Positions 1-8,872 of a DNA stretch of 64,000 nucleotides are shown here, in pieces. Origin of the DNA: Acidobacteriota bacterium (GTDB taxonomy: Bacteria; Acidobacteriota; Aminicenantia; S016-38); the NCBI GenBank assembly GCA_015486055.1, contig WFSJ01000042.1:25357-89356 (forward strand), written 5' to 3'. The number at the start of each line of letters is the position of its first letter. Positions within the stretch are counted from its first letter, which is position 1. Both the position numbers and the translations under genes were made by a program. Below the pieces are notes generated by a model, which did no database searches, had not been told where the DNA came from, and saw nothing but the letters and a program-made list of their open reading frames with translations.

Positions 1-1
1 T

Positions 2-1180
2 CTAAGGGGCGTTGGGAAAAGGATATGGATGAGTCATGCGGATATAGTGAAATCACCTCCTCCTGGATTTACAGTTTCTGCTGAAACAGAAAACACTCCT
101 GTTGCCGCAATGGAAAACAGGGAAAATCTCACTTTTGGAGTTCAATTCCACCCTGAGGTCTTTCATACTGAAAACGGAAAGGCAGTATTCAAAAATTTCA
201 TAAAAATTGCGAGAATAAAAAAGAACTGGGAACTTGGAAATTTCATAGATAGAAAAACTGAGGAAATAAAGGAAATAGTCGGGGATAAAAAAGTAGTATG
301 TGCCCTGAGCGGAGGAGTTGACTCAACGGTAACGGCTGTCCTCATCTCAAGAGCAATTGGGGAAAGACTTCACTGCATATTCGTTAATAATGGCCTTTTA
401 AGGAAAGGAGAATTTGAGGAAAATCTCGCAACTTTCAAGGAGAAACTGAAATTGAATGTTAAAGGAGTTGAGGCCTCGCGAGAATTTCTTGATAAATTAA
501 AAGGAGTTGTGGAACCAGAGAAAAAGAGGAAAATAATAGGCCATCTTTTTATAGAAATATTTGAGCAGCAAGCCAAAATGATAGAGGGAGCAGAATTCTT
601 GGCCCAGGGAACAACTTACCCTGACATAATAGAGTCTGCGTCTGTAAAGGGTCCTGCTTCTGTAATAAAGAGTCATCATAATGTTGGTGGACTCCCGGCT
701 GGGATGAAGCTCAAACTCATAGAGCCATTGAGAGAGCTTTTCAAGGATGAAGTGAGGGAAATCGGAAGAAAACTCGGGATAGACCCCCACTTTGTGGAAA
801 AACATCCATTCCCAGGCCCTGGTCTTGCAGTAAGAATAATTGGGGAAATTACAGAGGAAAGGCTGAGAAAACTCAGGGAGGCAGATGCCATCCTTCAAAA
901 TGAACTGAAGAGGGAAGGGATATATAATGAACTCTGGCAGGGTTTTGCAATCCTCATCCCAGTTAGAACAGTTGGGGTCATGGGGGATTCAAGGACATAT
1001 GATGAGGTAATAGCCCTCAGGCTAGTCCAGAGCATAGATGGTATGACTGCAGATTGGTATCTTCCTGCTGAGGAATTTCTCACAAAGGTCTCAACAAGAA
1101 TAGTCAACGAGGTAAGAGGGATAAACAGAGTTGTCCTTGATATATCTTCAAAACCTCCAGCCACAATAGAATGGGAGTGA
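2..1180 (+). CDS. guaA: GMP synthase (glutamine-hydrolysing), 5'-truncated by window edge
   Basis: Reading frame is open from base 2 (..RIWMSHAD..); GATase end GVQFHPEV, PP-loop ALSGGVDST, C-terminal dimerisation domain ending KPPATIEWE. Confidence 0.97.
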   Translation, partial: LRGVGKRIWMSHADIVKSPPPGFTVSAETENTPVAAMENRENLTFGVQFHPEVFHTENGKAVFKNFIKIARIKKNWELGNFIDRKTEEIKEIVGDKKVVCALSGGVDSTVTAVLISRAIGERLHCIFVNNGLLRKGEFEENLATFKEKLKLNVKGVEASREFLDKLKGVVEPEKKRKIIGHLFIEIFEQQAKMIEGAEFLAQGTTYPDIIESASVKGPASVIKSHHNVGGLPAGMKLKLIEPLRELFKDEVREIGRKLGIDPHFVEKHPFPGPGLAVRIIGEITEERLRKLREADAILQNELKREGIYNELWQGFAILIPVRTVGVMGDSRTYDEVIALRLVQSIDGMTADWYLPAEEFLTKVSTRIVNEVRGINRVVLDISSKPPATIEWE

Positions 1181-1244
1181 GGATTTTCTGCCCCAAATCT
1201 TTATCTAATTTTCGTCACGCTCAGAAAGCAGTTCTTCTCGGCTC

Positions 1245-1550
1245 CTATTGCTTTTCGATCTCCTTTGCAATTTCAATGAAGCGGGACCATGGAATAGCTG
1301 GCCAGCTTTCCACAGCAAGAGCGCCGCTCGATCTTGTTATCATTGACACCTTTGCTGCGGTCTCATCACCATCTGCTTCATAAATATCCATAAAGTCATA
1401 AGGTCCTAAAAGGGCATAGTGGGCTATCCACTTCACATCTGGACAGAGTGAATCAACCTTTCTCTTCCATTCTTTCCCAATGACTTCTCTCCTTTTTAAA
1501 TCCTTAGAAATCTCAGGCGTCAATTTCGTCATCAATACATAGATACCCAT
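1245..1550 (-). CDS. GYD-domain protein
   Basis: About 100 aa, YVLMTKLTPE... GPYDFMDIYEADGDETAAKV; SD AGGAGG upstream. Confidence 0.8.
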   Translation of the reverse strand: MGIYVLMTKLTPEISKDLKRREVIGKEWKRKVDSLCPDVKWIAHYALLGPYDFMDIYEADGDETAAKVSMITRSSGALAVESWPAIPWSRFIEIAKEIEKQ

Positions 1551-1583
1551 TTTTTCCTCCTGTTTTTTACTTTACCATCTCCC

Positions 1584-3824
1584 TTAGAATCTATAAATAA
1601 AGCTTAAATTTGCTCCTCTTCCTGGGGCATAAACATTCGGGAAGGAGCTTGGTTCTCTATATTCCTTATTAAACAGGTTTGTTATAGAAATTACAAGTTT
1701 TATTCCTTTAAATAATTTAGCACCTCCATAAAGGTCAATTACGGTGAAAGCATCCGCAGGTAGATCTCCTTTAGCCACTTCTTTCTCTTTTGCACTGTAT
1801 CTTATATAACTCTCCACCCAAAATTTTCCCTTTGCAAAGTTCTTTATGATCTCAAAGTTAGCCTGTAGAGGAGGAATATCCATAAGAAGTTCGTTATTTT
1901 CAACATCCTTCCCATATATTTTTGAGAGAGAAAGAATCGTTTGGAAACCCTTCTTAAATTGTCCTGCCACAAAGAGCTCAAATCCGTAAATTTTAGCCTT
2001 CCCAAGATTCTTGAAAATTCCGATTCTGTTTCCTGTAGGTTGATTCCACTTTATAGCTATCATGTTCTTTATGTCGTTGTAGAATAAGGACGCCTCTCCG
2101 TAAAGCCTAAGGCATTTTTTTGTTTTTCTGAACTTTAACCCGAAATCATAGTTGTAACTTCTCTCAGGAAGAAGCTCAGGACTCCCTATGTTCATTCCAC
2201 CTGGTGTGGAGCCAATGTAATATTTTTCTTTAACTGAGGGAATTCTGAATCCACTCCCAAAGTTCGCATAAAGATTTACAGAATCTGAAATAGAGCTTGT
2301 AAGTCCTAAATTTCCACTGAGTGCACCCTGTTTCCCTTTGCCTTTCTCTCCATTCCCTCTTCTCGCATAATCCTTAAAATAGTCATATCTCAGTCCGAAA
2401 TTTATAACAAGTCTCTGCGAAAGCGCAAGGGTATTCTGCATGAACATTCCGTAATCTCTCTGATGCGCATTTTCCACATATATTTCCTTTTTTTTATTTA
2501 AGAGAGTGTCTTCAGGAAGTTTATACAAGCTCTTTTCTCCTTTAAGATAAATGTTTTCTCTAAAATATCCTTCCATCCCTACAACCGATGAAAGCTTTTC
2601 GCTGAAGTCAAAAGTTCCTTCTAAGGAGGCATTATATTCATCTCTACCCATGTCTCTAAAATTTTCTACTTCCTCTTGCTCCTCAGGAATTTTCTTATTG
2701 AATTTAACTGTCGTATGAATTTTGTGCCTGTAAAGGAAAAAATTGAGAGAATTCAACACAGGAGATATATTTGTCCAGGAGTATCGGAAGGAGATTATGC
2801 TCTGCCCATCCTCGGGATGAATTGCCTTTAGTGAAGGAGAAAAGGTAGGTTTTCCTATATCCTTCCCTTTAGAGTTGAAATAGGAAAAGGAGAATTTATT
2901 ATTTTTACCCAGCACAAAGTTAAAGTTTCCATGAAAAAATTTCTCATCAAAGCCGGCATTTACCCTCTCCCCTGTCGCTGTTTTGTAATCCTCTGCTTTT
3001 CTCCATCCAGAAGAAAGAGCAAATGAAACTTTTTCATTTCCCCCCATAAAATTTGCATAAGTATTGAAACAGGAATTTATAGAAAAATAACTTCCTGCAA
3101 TTGTTCCTGAAGTTCTGAAGCGAGAATCATAAAAGAAGGGTTCCTTTGTTTTTACTTCTATAACCCCTGCAATTGCCTCGCTACCATATAGAGTAGAAAA
3201 AGGTCCCTTCATAACCTCCACCGTATCTATATCAAAGGGATTGATAAAGGATAGGTCTGGTCCAACATTCATTTCCTTATATAGCCTGACCCCATCAAAT
3301 AGCATCAGAGCTCTTTTCCTTGCCATACCCCTGACGGAGGGAGAACGGTAAAATCCATTACCTGTAAAGTAAATTCCGGGAAGCTTCATTATCTCATCAG
3401 TTAAAGTTGAAGATGGCTCCCTCGTTATATCTTTATCTGTGATAATTGCTGTAGAATAAGGAAGTTCAAATCCTGTTCTATCACTTTTGGATGCAGTTAC
3501 CACAATATCTTCAAGTGGAGCTATAGTTATTGGTTTAAGCTTAAGTTTTACCTCGATTTTAATTGAATTTTGCACCCTGATAATCTCTTTCTTAGACCTA
3601 TAACCTTCCTTTGAGAATTCTAATTGATAGGTCCCAGGTTTTACAGAAAGGGAAAACTCACCATTTTTACTGGTATAAGTAGAAAGCACAGTGCCCTTCA
3701 CCTTAATTCTTACCCCTATTAAAGGGTTCCCTATAGGATCACTGACCTTGCCAGAGATCCACACCTTATCCAACGCATAAAGGGTTAATGTAAACCCTAA
3801 AAGAAATATCAATACTTTCTTCAT
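1584..3824 (-). CDS. TonB-dependent outer-membrane receptor with N-terminal carboxypeptidase-regulatory-like domain
   Basis: Signal peptide, GKVSDPIGNPLIGVRIKV, plug domain (VEVMKGPFSTLYGSEAIAGVIEVKTK), C-terminal barrel ending in F. Start moved to the ATG at 3824 after AGGAGGATAAAT. Confidence 0.93.
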   Translation of the reverse strand: MKKVLIFLLGFTLTLYALDKVWISGKVSDPIGNPLIGVRIKVKGTVLSTYTSKNGEFSLSVKPGTYQLEFSKEGYRSKKEIIRVQNSIKIEVKLKLKPITIAPLEDIVVTASKSDRTGFELPYSTAIITDKDITREPSSTLTDEIMKLPGIYFTGNGFYRSPSVRGMARKRALMLFDGVRLYKEMNVGPDLSFINPFDIDTVEVMKGPFSTLYGSEAIAGVIEVKTKEPFFYDSRFRTSGTIAGSYFSINSCFNTYANFMGGNEKVSFALSSGWRKAEDYKTATGERVNAGFDEKFFHGNFNFVLGKNNKFSFSYFNSKGKDIGKPTFSPSLKAIHPEDGQSIISFRYSWTNISPVLNSLNFFLYRHKIHTTVKFNKKIPEEQEEVENFRDMGRDEYNASLEGTFDFSEKLSSVVGMEGYFRENIYLKGEKSLYKLPEDTLLNKKKEIYVENAHQRDYGMFMQNTLALSQRLVINFGLRYDYFKDYARRGNGEKGKGKQGALSGNLGLTSSISDSVNLYANFGSGFRIPSVKEKYYIGSTPGGMNIGSPELLPERSYNYDFGLKFRKTKKCLRLYGEASLFYNDIKNMIAIKWNQPTGNRIGIFKNLGKAKIYGFELFVAGQFKKGFQTILSLSKIYGKDVENNELLMDIPPLQANFEIIKNFAKGKFWVESYIRYSAKEKEVAKGDLPADAFTVIDLYGGAKLFKGIKLVISITNLFNKEYREPSSFPNVYAPGRGANLSFIYRF

Positions 3825-4096
3825 ATTTATCCTCCTATTTTTTTGTCTCAAATGTTAAAGTTGCAGCATAAGAAAGCCAGTTGCATTCATTCTTTACCTC
3901 CTGAGAAGAAGGAAGTTTATATTTTACCTTTATTAAGCAAACACCACTGCGTAAGAACTTTATTTTTCCTATACCTCCCCATCTGTCTGGATAGCATAAG
4001 GTCCTCATTGCCTTTGCACACTTTATTGAGGCCACCACTTTGGGGCAACAGGCATTCTTCTAAGATCAATAATATATTGCTTCATGATTTCATCTT

Positions 4097-4792
4097 CTAT
4101 CGCTTTGATGGAAATTCGTAATTCTCAAGAGGAATTAGCTTAAATGTGCCCTCAGGAGGTAAGAACAAAATAGTTTTCACCAAAGATTGAATTTTCTGGC
4201 TCATTGTCTCAATTTCCTCCTTTGAAGATTTTCCCTTGAGATATCTTTGAATGTAGCTTTTTACTTTTTTCGCCTGCTCTGGCCTAATGATTTTGAACTT
4301 GTTGAATATCACCTCAACCGCTTTACCGTTGTCCTTTCTCTGGAATACCATAACCATTTCGCCTGGTTTTTCAGGTTTTAAGGATAGGTCAACGGCAAGA
4401 TCTCCTCTATTAAGCTCATCCCTTCCATAGAAACTTCTTGCACCTGTAATGTAAGATGCAACATCAAGAAAATCATTTGGAGCCATTGCGGCAACCCGTA
4501 TCCGGCCTCTTATAGGTGTCCCATTGGGATAAAGTGCATCGAGCGCCATTTTTGTGGCTATGTAAGCAGATGCTATCCCTGGGCAAACATGACCTGTGTA
4601 AAGGGCAACATCTGTTAGATGGATGCTGAGCACATTCCTACCCTCCGGCATTGAGCCTACAAGAGATGCCATAGGGTCTATAACCTTTATTGTAGGAGCC
4701 TTCCAGTAAAACTCAGGCCACTCATTTTTTGTCTGTGCTCTAACAGACATAATCATGCTAATCACCACGAGAGTTAACGCAAATTTTCTCAT
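4097..4792 (-). CDS. Exported FmdE-like protein
   Basis: N-terminal signal peptide; GHVCPGIASAYIATKMALDALYP resembles the FmdE family N-terminal motif; AGGAGG SD. Confidence 0.75.
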   Translation of the reverse strand: MRKFALTLVVISMIMSVRAQTKNEWPEFYWKAPTIKVIDPMASLVGSMPEGRNVLSIHLTDVALYTGHVCPGIASAYIATKMALDALYPNGTPIRGRIRVAAMAPNDFLDVASYITGARSFYGRDELNRGDLAVDLSLKPEKPGEMVMVFQRKDNGKAVEVIFNKFKIIRPEQAKKVKSYIQRYLKGKSSKEEIETMSQKIQSLVKTILFLPPEGTFKLIPLENYEFPSKR

Positions 4793-4816
4793 CGTTTTCC
4801 TCCTTTTAAGTTTATT

Positions 4817-4868
4817 CTATACTTTATAGTCATAGCTACATTTTATAACAAAAAAAATGAGGTGTCAA
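4817..4868 (-). promoter_or_regulatory. Copy 2 of duplicated iron-locus promoter-region element (upstream of fmdE-like gene)
   Basis: TTGACACCTCATTTTTTTTGTTATAAAATGTAGCTATGACTATAAAGTATAG; about 40 of 52 aligned columns match copy 1 by hand. Confidence 0.65.
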
Positions 4869-4885
4869 GAGCAAAATTTTCATTT

Positions 4886-6979
4886 TCATAAGAGAATCCC
4901 AATCTGATAGATTAAAACAGAGAGGAACCATCCAAGAATAAGACTATAGCTCACTGTAACAAGCGCCCATCTCCATCCAACCTCACTTTTAATTGTAGCA
5001 ACAGTAGCTATGCAGGGAATATAAATGAGAGACATTACCATAAACGAATAGGCAGAAATTGGAGTGAAGTAATGAGGCAATACATTTGAAAGAATCTTTG
5101 CACCGCCAAAAAGCGTTCCAAATGTGCCAACAACGACCTCTTTCGCTAGAATTCCAAAAATCAGAGCTACTGCTGCCTGCCAGAAGCCAAATCCTGCAGG
5201 TTTGAATATTGGCGCAATGAACTTTCCAATTTGACCTATTATGCTTTCCCCCGATGCGTATTCGACGCCGACGGGAAGTGAACTCAAAATCCAGATTACA
5301 ACTACTGTTCCAAAAATAATTGTTCCAGCCTTTGTAAGAAATAACCTGCTTCTAAGCCACATCTCCTGCAGAGAATTTTTCCACTGGGGCAACCTATAAG
5401 GTGGAAGCTCCATAATAAGCGGGGCAACTTCCTCTTTGAAAAATATACCCTTCATAACCTTCGCTACAAAAATAGCAAGCACTATCCCGAGGAGATAGAG
5501 TGAGAACACTACTATGTCCTCATGCCCAGGGAAAAATATAGACGCAAAAAGCACATAGATGGGCAGCCTTGCTGAGCAGGACATGAGGGGAATCACAAGA
5601 ATGGTCAAAATTCTGTCTTTCCTTGACTTAAGTGTCCTTGTTGCCATAATCGCAGGCACATTGCAACCGAATCCAAGAATCATGGGTATAAAGGATTTTC
5701 CATGCAGGCCAAGAGTATGCATAAACTTGTCCATAACAAATGCGGCACGGGTCATGTAACCGCTGTCTTCAAGAATGGAGATCACAAAGAACAGAAGCAG
5801 GATATTTGGCAAAAATACAATAACAGCTCCCGCGCCACTGATCACCCCGTTAGTGATAAAGGAAATTAAGGCATTAGATGCACCAATACCTGTGAGGAGA
5901 TTTGAAATCCATGAGCTAAGATAGTCAAATCCAGCACTGATTAAGTCAGAGAGCGGACCTCCGAGTGCAAAAACGATCTTGAATGTTAGATACATCATCG
6001 CAAGGAAAATGGGAATCCCGAGTACTCGGCTCATTACAACACGGTCTATCTTATCAGAAAGTTCACGCGACGCCTTCCTTCTCCTTTTCCTGGTTACACA
6101 CTCAGAGACAATCCCCTTTATAAATCCATACCTCGTTTCAATTAAAGAGGTAATAATATCGTTGTCTATTTCTTTTTCAACTTTAGCGGCAAGTGTTTGG
6201 ATAAAGTTCTCTATATTCTTGATGCCATATTTTTCCCTCACCATGTGCATTATATGCTGGTCTCCTTCAAGAAGTTTCAAAGAAAGCCACCTCAAGTTTC
6301 CGTTCACATGATAATTGGAGAGAAGAGTAGAAACTTCTGACACTGCATTCTCGGCTGAGACATGATAGTTTATAAAGGGGCTTTCAGAAACTATCGTGGT
6401 AGAACTCGGGTAAGGACATGATTTCTTAAAAGGGCACATGCTGTAAAACGGACAGGTTGTATCACACTCACAGGTTATTTTCATAGATTCGTAGGCAAAA
6501 ATGATTGCGTCCTTCATCGTATCAATACCAGCCCCCTTGTTCGCAACAGTTTTAACAATCGGTCTTTTAAAAAGAAGGGAAAGTTTCTCCTCGTCAATCT
6601 CAAGTCCTTCTGCCTCTGCAAGGTCAGCCATATTAAGGTCAATCACCACATTCATGCCCATTTCAATAAGTTCCATTACAAGATATAGGTTTCTTTCCAG
6701 ATTTGATGAATCTACAATGCAAACTACTGCATCGGGTTTTTCTTGAAACAAATAGTCCCTTGCAATCTTCTCATCGATAGAAGCAGCAGAAAGTGAATAA
6801 ATTCCAGGGAGATCCACTACTTCAATTTTGATACCTCTATATGTAAAATAGCCCTCCCTTTTTTCAACGGTTACACCGGGCCAGTTTCCCGTTCGCTGAT
6901 GGGATCCTGTTAAATTATTGAAGATTGATGTCTTTCCCGAATTTGGGTTACCTGCAAGTGCAATTTTTATCCTCCTCAT
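4886..6979 (-). CDS. feoB: Ferrous iron transport protein B
   Basis: G1 GNPNSGKTS, G3 DLPGIYSL, GTWPGVTVE-like motif, gate domains, GFGCNVPAI, AKEVVVGTFGTLFG. Confidence 0.97.
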   Translation of the reverse strand: MRRIKIALAGNPNSGKTSIFNNLTGSHQRTGNWPGVTVEKREGYFTYRGIKIEVVDLPGIYSLSAASIDEKIARDYLFQEKPDAVVCIVDSSNLERNLYLVMELIEMGMNVVIDLNMADLAEAEGLEIDEEKLSLLFKRPIVKTVANKGAGIDTMKDAIIFAYESMKITCECDTTCPFYSMCPFKKSCPYPSSTTIVSESPFINYHVSAENAVSEVSTLLSNYHVNGNLRWLSLKLLEGDQHIMHMVREKYGIKNIENFIQTLAAKVEKEIDNDIITSLIETRYGFIKGIVSECVTRKRRRKASRELSDKIDRVVMSRVLGIPIFLAMMYLTFKIVFALGGPLSDLISAGFDYLSSWISNLLTGIGASNALISFITNGVISGAGAVIVFLPNILLLFFVISILEDSGYMTRAAFVMDKFMHTLGLHGKSFIPMILGFGCNVPAIMATRTLKSRKDRILTILVIPLMSCSARLPIYVLFASIFFPGHEDIVVFSLYLLGIVLAIFVAKVMKGIFFKEEVAPLIMELPPYRLPQWKNSLQEMWLRSRLFLTKAGTIIFGTVVVIWILSSLPVGVEYASGESIIGQIGKFIAPIFKPAGFGFWQAAVALIFGILAKEVVVGTFGTLFGGAKILSNVLPHYFTPISAYSFMVMSLIYIPCIATVATIKSEVGWRWALVTVSYSLILGWFLSVLIYQIGILL

Positions 6980-6993
6980 GCAGTTATCACCTC

Positions 6994-7212
6994 TTATCTA
7001 ATAATTCTAACTATTATTTCTTTTGCTATGCCAAGTCCGATACCAAGCCTTGTTTCATCCTCCTCAAGCACCCCAGGACCTCGCATGCCGTTTTGAACAA
7101 TCCTCCACCTACTCCCAGGTGTTAATCCCATTGCAAGAACTCTCTGTATCATACCTCTTTACTATAGATCGCCGATTTCAACGAGAACAGCCATCATTAA
7201 GAGAGGTATCAA
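6994..7212 (-). pseudogene. feoA: FeoA-like coding region interrupted by tandem in-frame stops TAG TAA (7159-7164)
   Basis: One frame reads (TTG)IPLLMMAVLVEIGDL**RGMIQRVLAMGLTPGSRWRIVQNGMRGPGVLEEDETRLGIGLGIAKEIIVRIIR. 52-aa open part at 6994..7152; TTG overlaps the dtxR stop codon. Confidence 0.65.
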
Positions 7213-7883
7213 CTCTTTATATCCCTTTCAATAAGAATCTGGTCAGCCTCTTCCTTTCGAAGCGATAGATGATATCCTTTTATGACTATGTCAGTGGGAT
7301 CTCCAAAGGGTGCCACCCTTTCCACAACAACCTTCTCACCAGGTATAAGTCCCATGGATAAGAACTTCCGTTTAAGGGAAGCTTTGGCTTTTATTTTCCT
7401 AATAGTTGCACTTTCGCCTTTTTTTAAGTCCGAGAGCTTTAAACTGTCACTTCCTTCTGAAGTCTCAGCGAGCAAATGCTGGTGCCACTCCTTAACAATA
7501 TTGGGATGTCTATCTTCTAAGAATTCAACAAATAGGGAAAGTTTTTTAAAGCTTTCCTCACTTAAGTAATGCTCTATGTTACATCCATCTTTTGATGCAA
7601 GCTCCGGGCTCACATTTAAAATTTTCGAGAAGAATTTAACAAGCAGCTTGTGCCTTTCATATATTCTTTCTGCAATCATTGCCCCCTGAGGCGTGAGCTC
7701 CACATATTCGTACTTTTCGTGAAAAACAAACCCCTTCTCCCGAAGAACCATAAGAGCCCTATTAACAGATGAAACCTTGTATCCAAAGTATTTCATAATG
7801 TCCTTAACTCTAACCACTTTTTTCTCTCTGTTTATAATCAGAATGGCTTCAAGATAATCTTCAAGGCTATGCGTAAGTTCCAT
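7209..7883 (-). CDS. DtxR-family metalloregulator with C-terminal FeoA/SH3-like domain
   Basis: N-terminal SLEDYLEAI winged helix; dimerisation region with CNIEHYLSEE; C-terminal FLSMGLIPGEKVVVERVAPFGDP. Confidence 0.92.
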   Translation of the reverse strand: MELTHSLEDYLEAILIINREKKVVRVKDIMKYFGYKVSSVNRALMVLREKGFVFHEKYEYVELTPQGAMIAERIYERHKLLVKFFSKILNVSPELASKDGCNIEHYLSEESFKKLSLFVEFLEDRHPNIVKEWHQHLLAETSEGSDSLKLSDLKKGESATIRKIKAKASLKRKFLSMGLIPGEKVVVERVAPFGDPTDIVIKGYHLSLRKEEADQILIERDIKS

Positions 7884-7929
7884 TTTTCCCTCCTTTATAC
7901 CTAAGTAAGAACTTTTTAATAATTATCAT
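7867..7929 (-). CDS. Putative 20-aa leader ORF MIIIKKFLLRYKGGKNGTYA overlapping the dtxR start
   Basis: GTGGAGGTAA immediately before ATG at 7929; stop lies 17 nt inside dtxR. Confidence 0.3.
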   Translation of the reverse strand: MIIIKKFLLRYKGGKNGTYA

Positions 7930-7952
7930 TTACCTCCACTTTCTATTTTCCT

Positions 7953-8003
7953 CTATAAATTATAGCCATTACTACATTACAAACAAAAAACATGAAATGT
8001 CAA
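7953..8003 (-). promoter_or_regulatory. Copy 1 of duplicated iron-locus promoter-region element (upstream of dtxR)
   Basis: TTGACATTTCATGTTTTTTGTTTGTAATGTAGTAATGGCTATAATTTATAG; ends in perfect palindrome CTATAAATTATAG. Confidence 0.65.
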
Positions 8004-8035
8004 GTTAGGGGAAGGAAACGGACACATATACGCTG

Positions 8036-8872
8036 TTATCTACTATGCGATCTCTTGATCACCATAATAAAAATACCCCCCAATATCATAAAAACACAAA
8101 GAGTCTGCCCCATAGTAAAAGGCCCTAATATAAATCCTAATTGGGGGTCGGGTTCTCTCACAAATTCAATAAAAAACCGCACTAATCCATAGCCAACAAG
8201 ATAAAAAGAAAAGAGAAAACCATCAAAATATTTCTTTTTCCTTAAACTCCAAAGAATTATAAAAAGAAATATTCCCTCAAAAAAGGCCTCATAAAGTTGA
8301 GATGGATGTCGTAATTTATGCGCTGGGTCTAAAGGAAAATACATTCCCCAAGCCATACTGGTAACTCGACCATAAAGTTCTCCATTTATGAAATTACCTA
8401 TTCTGCCAAATGTATATCCCAAAGGAATTGCAGGACAAAAAAGATCAGCAAAACGCCAAAAATTTATTCTATATTTACGACAAAAGAAAATAGAAATCAA
8501 GATGACTCCGATAACTCCCCCATGATAAGACATTCCAGAAATGCCAATATAATGGAATCCATTTGAGAAATCAAAAGGACATATTATCTTTAATGGATTA
8601 GCTATAAAAAATTTTAAATCATAGAATAATACATATCCTAACCTTCCGCCAATTATAGCTCCTAAAATAGCCCATACAAAATAATTTTGTATATTCTCTT
8701 TAGAATATTCATAATCATCGTTATTTAATCTATATAGAACAAGTAAATATATAATAGCAAAGGCGACAATATACATTAGGCCATAATAACGTAATTGAAA
8801 TGAACCAATCTTGATAATATCAGGATTAAGATGTTCAGGTATATGGTTCCACCAGTTCAAAAATTCTTCCAC
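8036..8872 (-). CDS. lgt: Prolipoprotein diacylglyceryl transferase
   Basis: YHGGVIGVI and GRIGNFINGELYGR signature; multiple TM segments. Confidence 0.96.
   Translation of the reverse strand: MEEFLNWWNHIPEHLNPDIIKIGSFQLRYYGLMYIVAFAIIYLLVLYRLNNDDYEYSKENIQNYFVWAILGAIIGGRLGYVLFYDLKFFIANPLKIICPFDFSNGFHYIGISGMSYHGGVIGVILISIFFCRKYRINFWRFADLFCPAIPLGYTFGRIGNFINGELYGRVTSMAWGMYFPLDPAHKLRHPSQLYEAFFEGIFLFIILWSLRKKKYFDGFLFSFYLVGYGLVRFFIEFVREPDPQLGFILGPFTMGQTLCVFMILGGIFIMVIKRSHSR

Noticed and set aside
497-898. 133-aa minus-strand ORF
   Set aside because: Antisense to guaA; Phe/Tyr/Ser-rich shadow translation
3835-4038. 67-aa minus-strand ORF upstream of the TonB receptor
   Set aside because: No recognisable family and no convincing start; kept only as part of a low-confidence spacer finding
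7159-7164. Stop-codon recoding (TAG TAA read through) in feoA
   Set aside because: TAA and TAG are used as normal terminators throughout the window and two tandem stops are unlikely to be recoded; pseudogene, split gene or error is simpler
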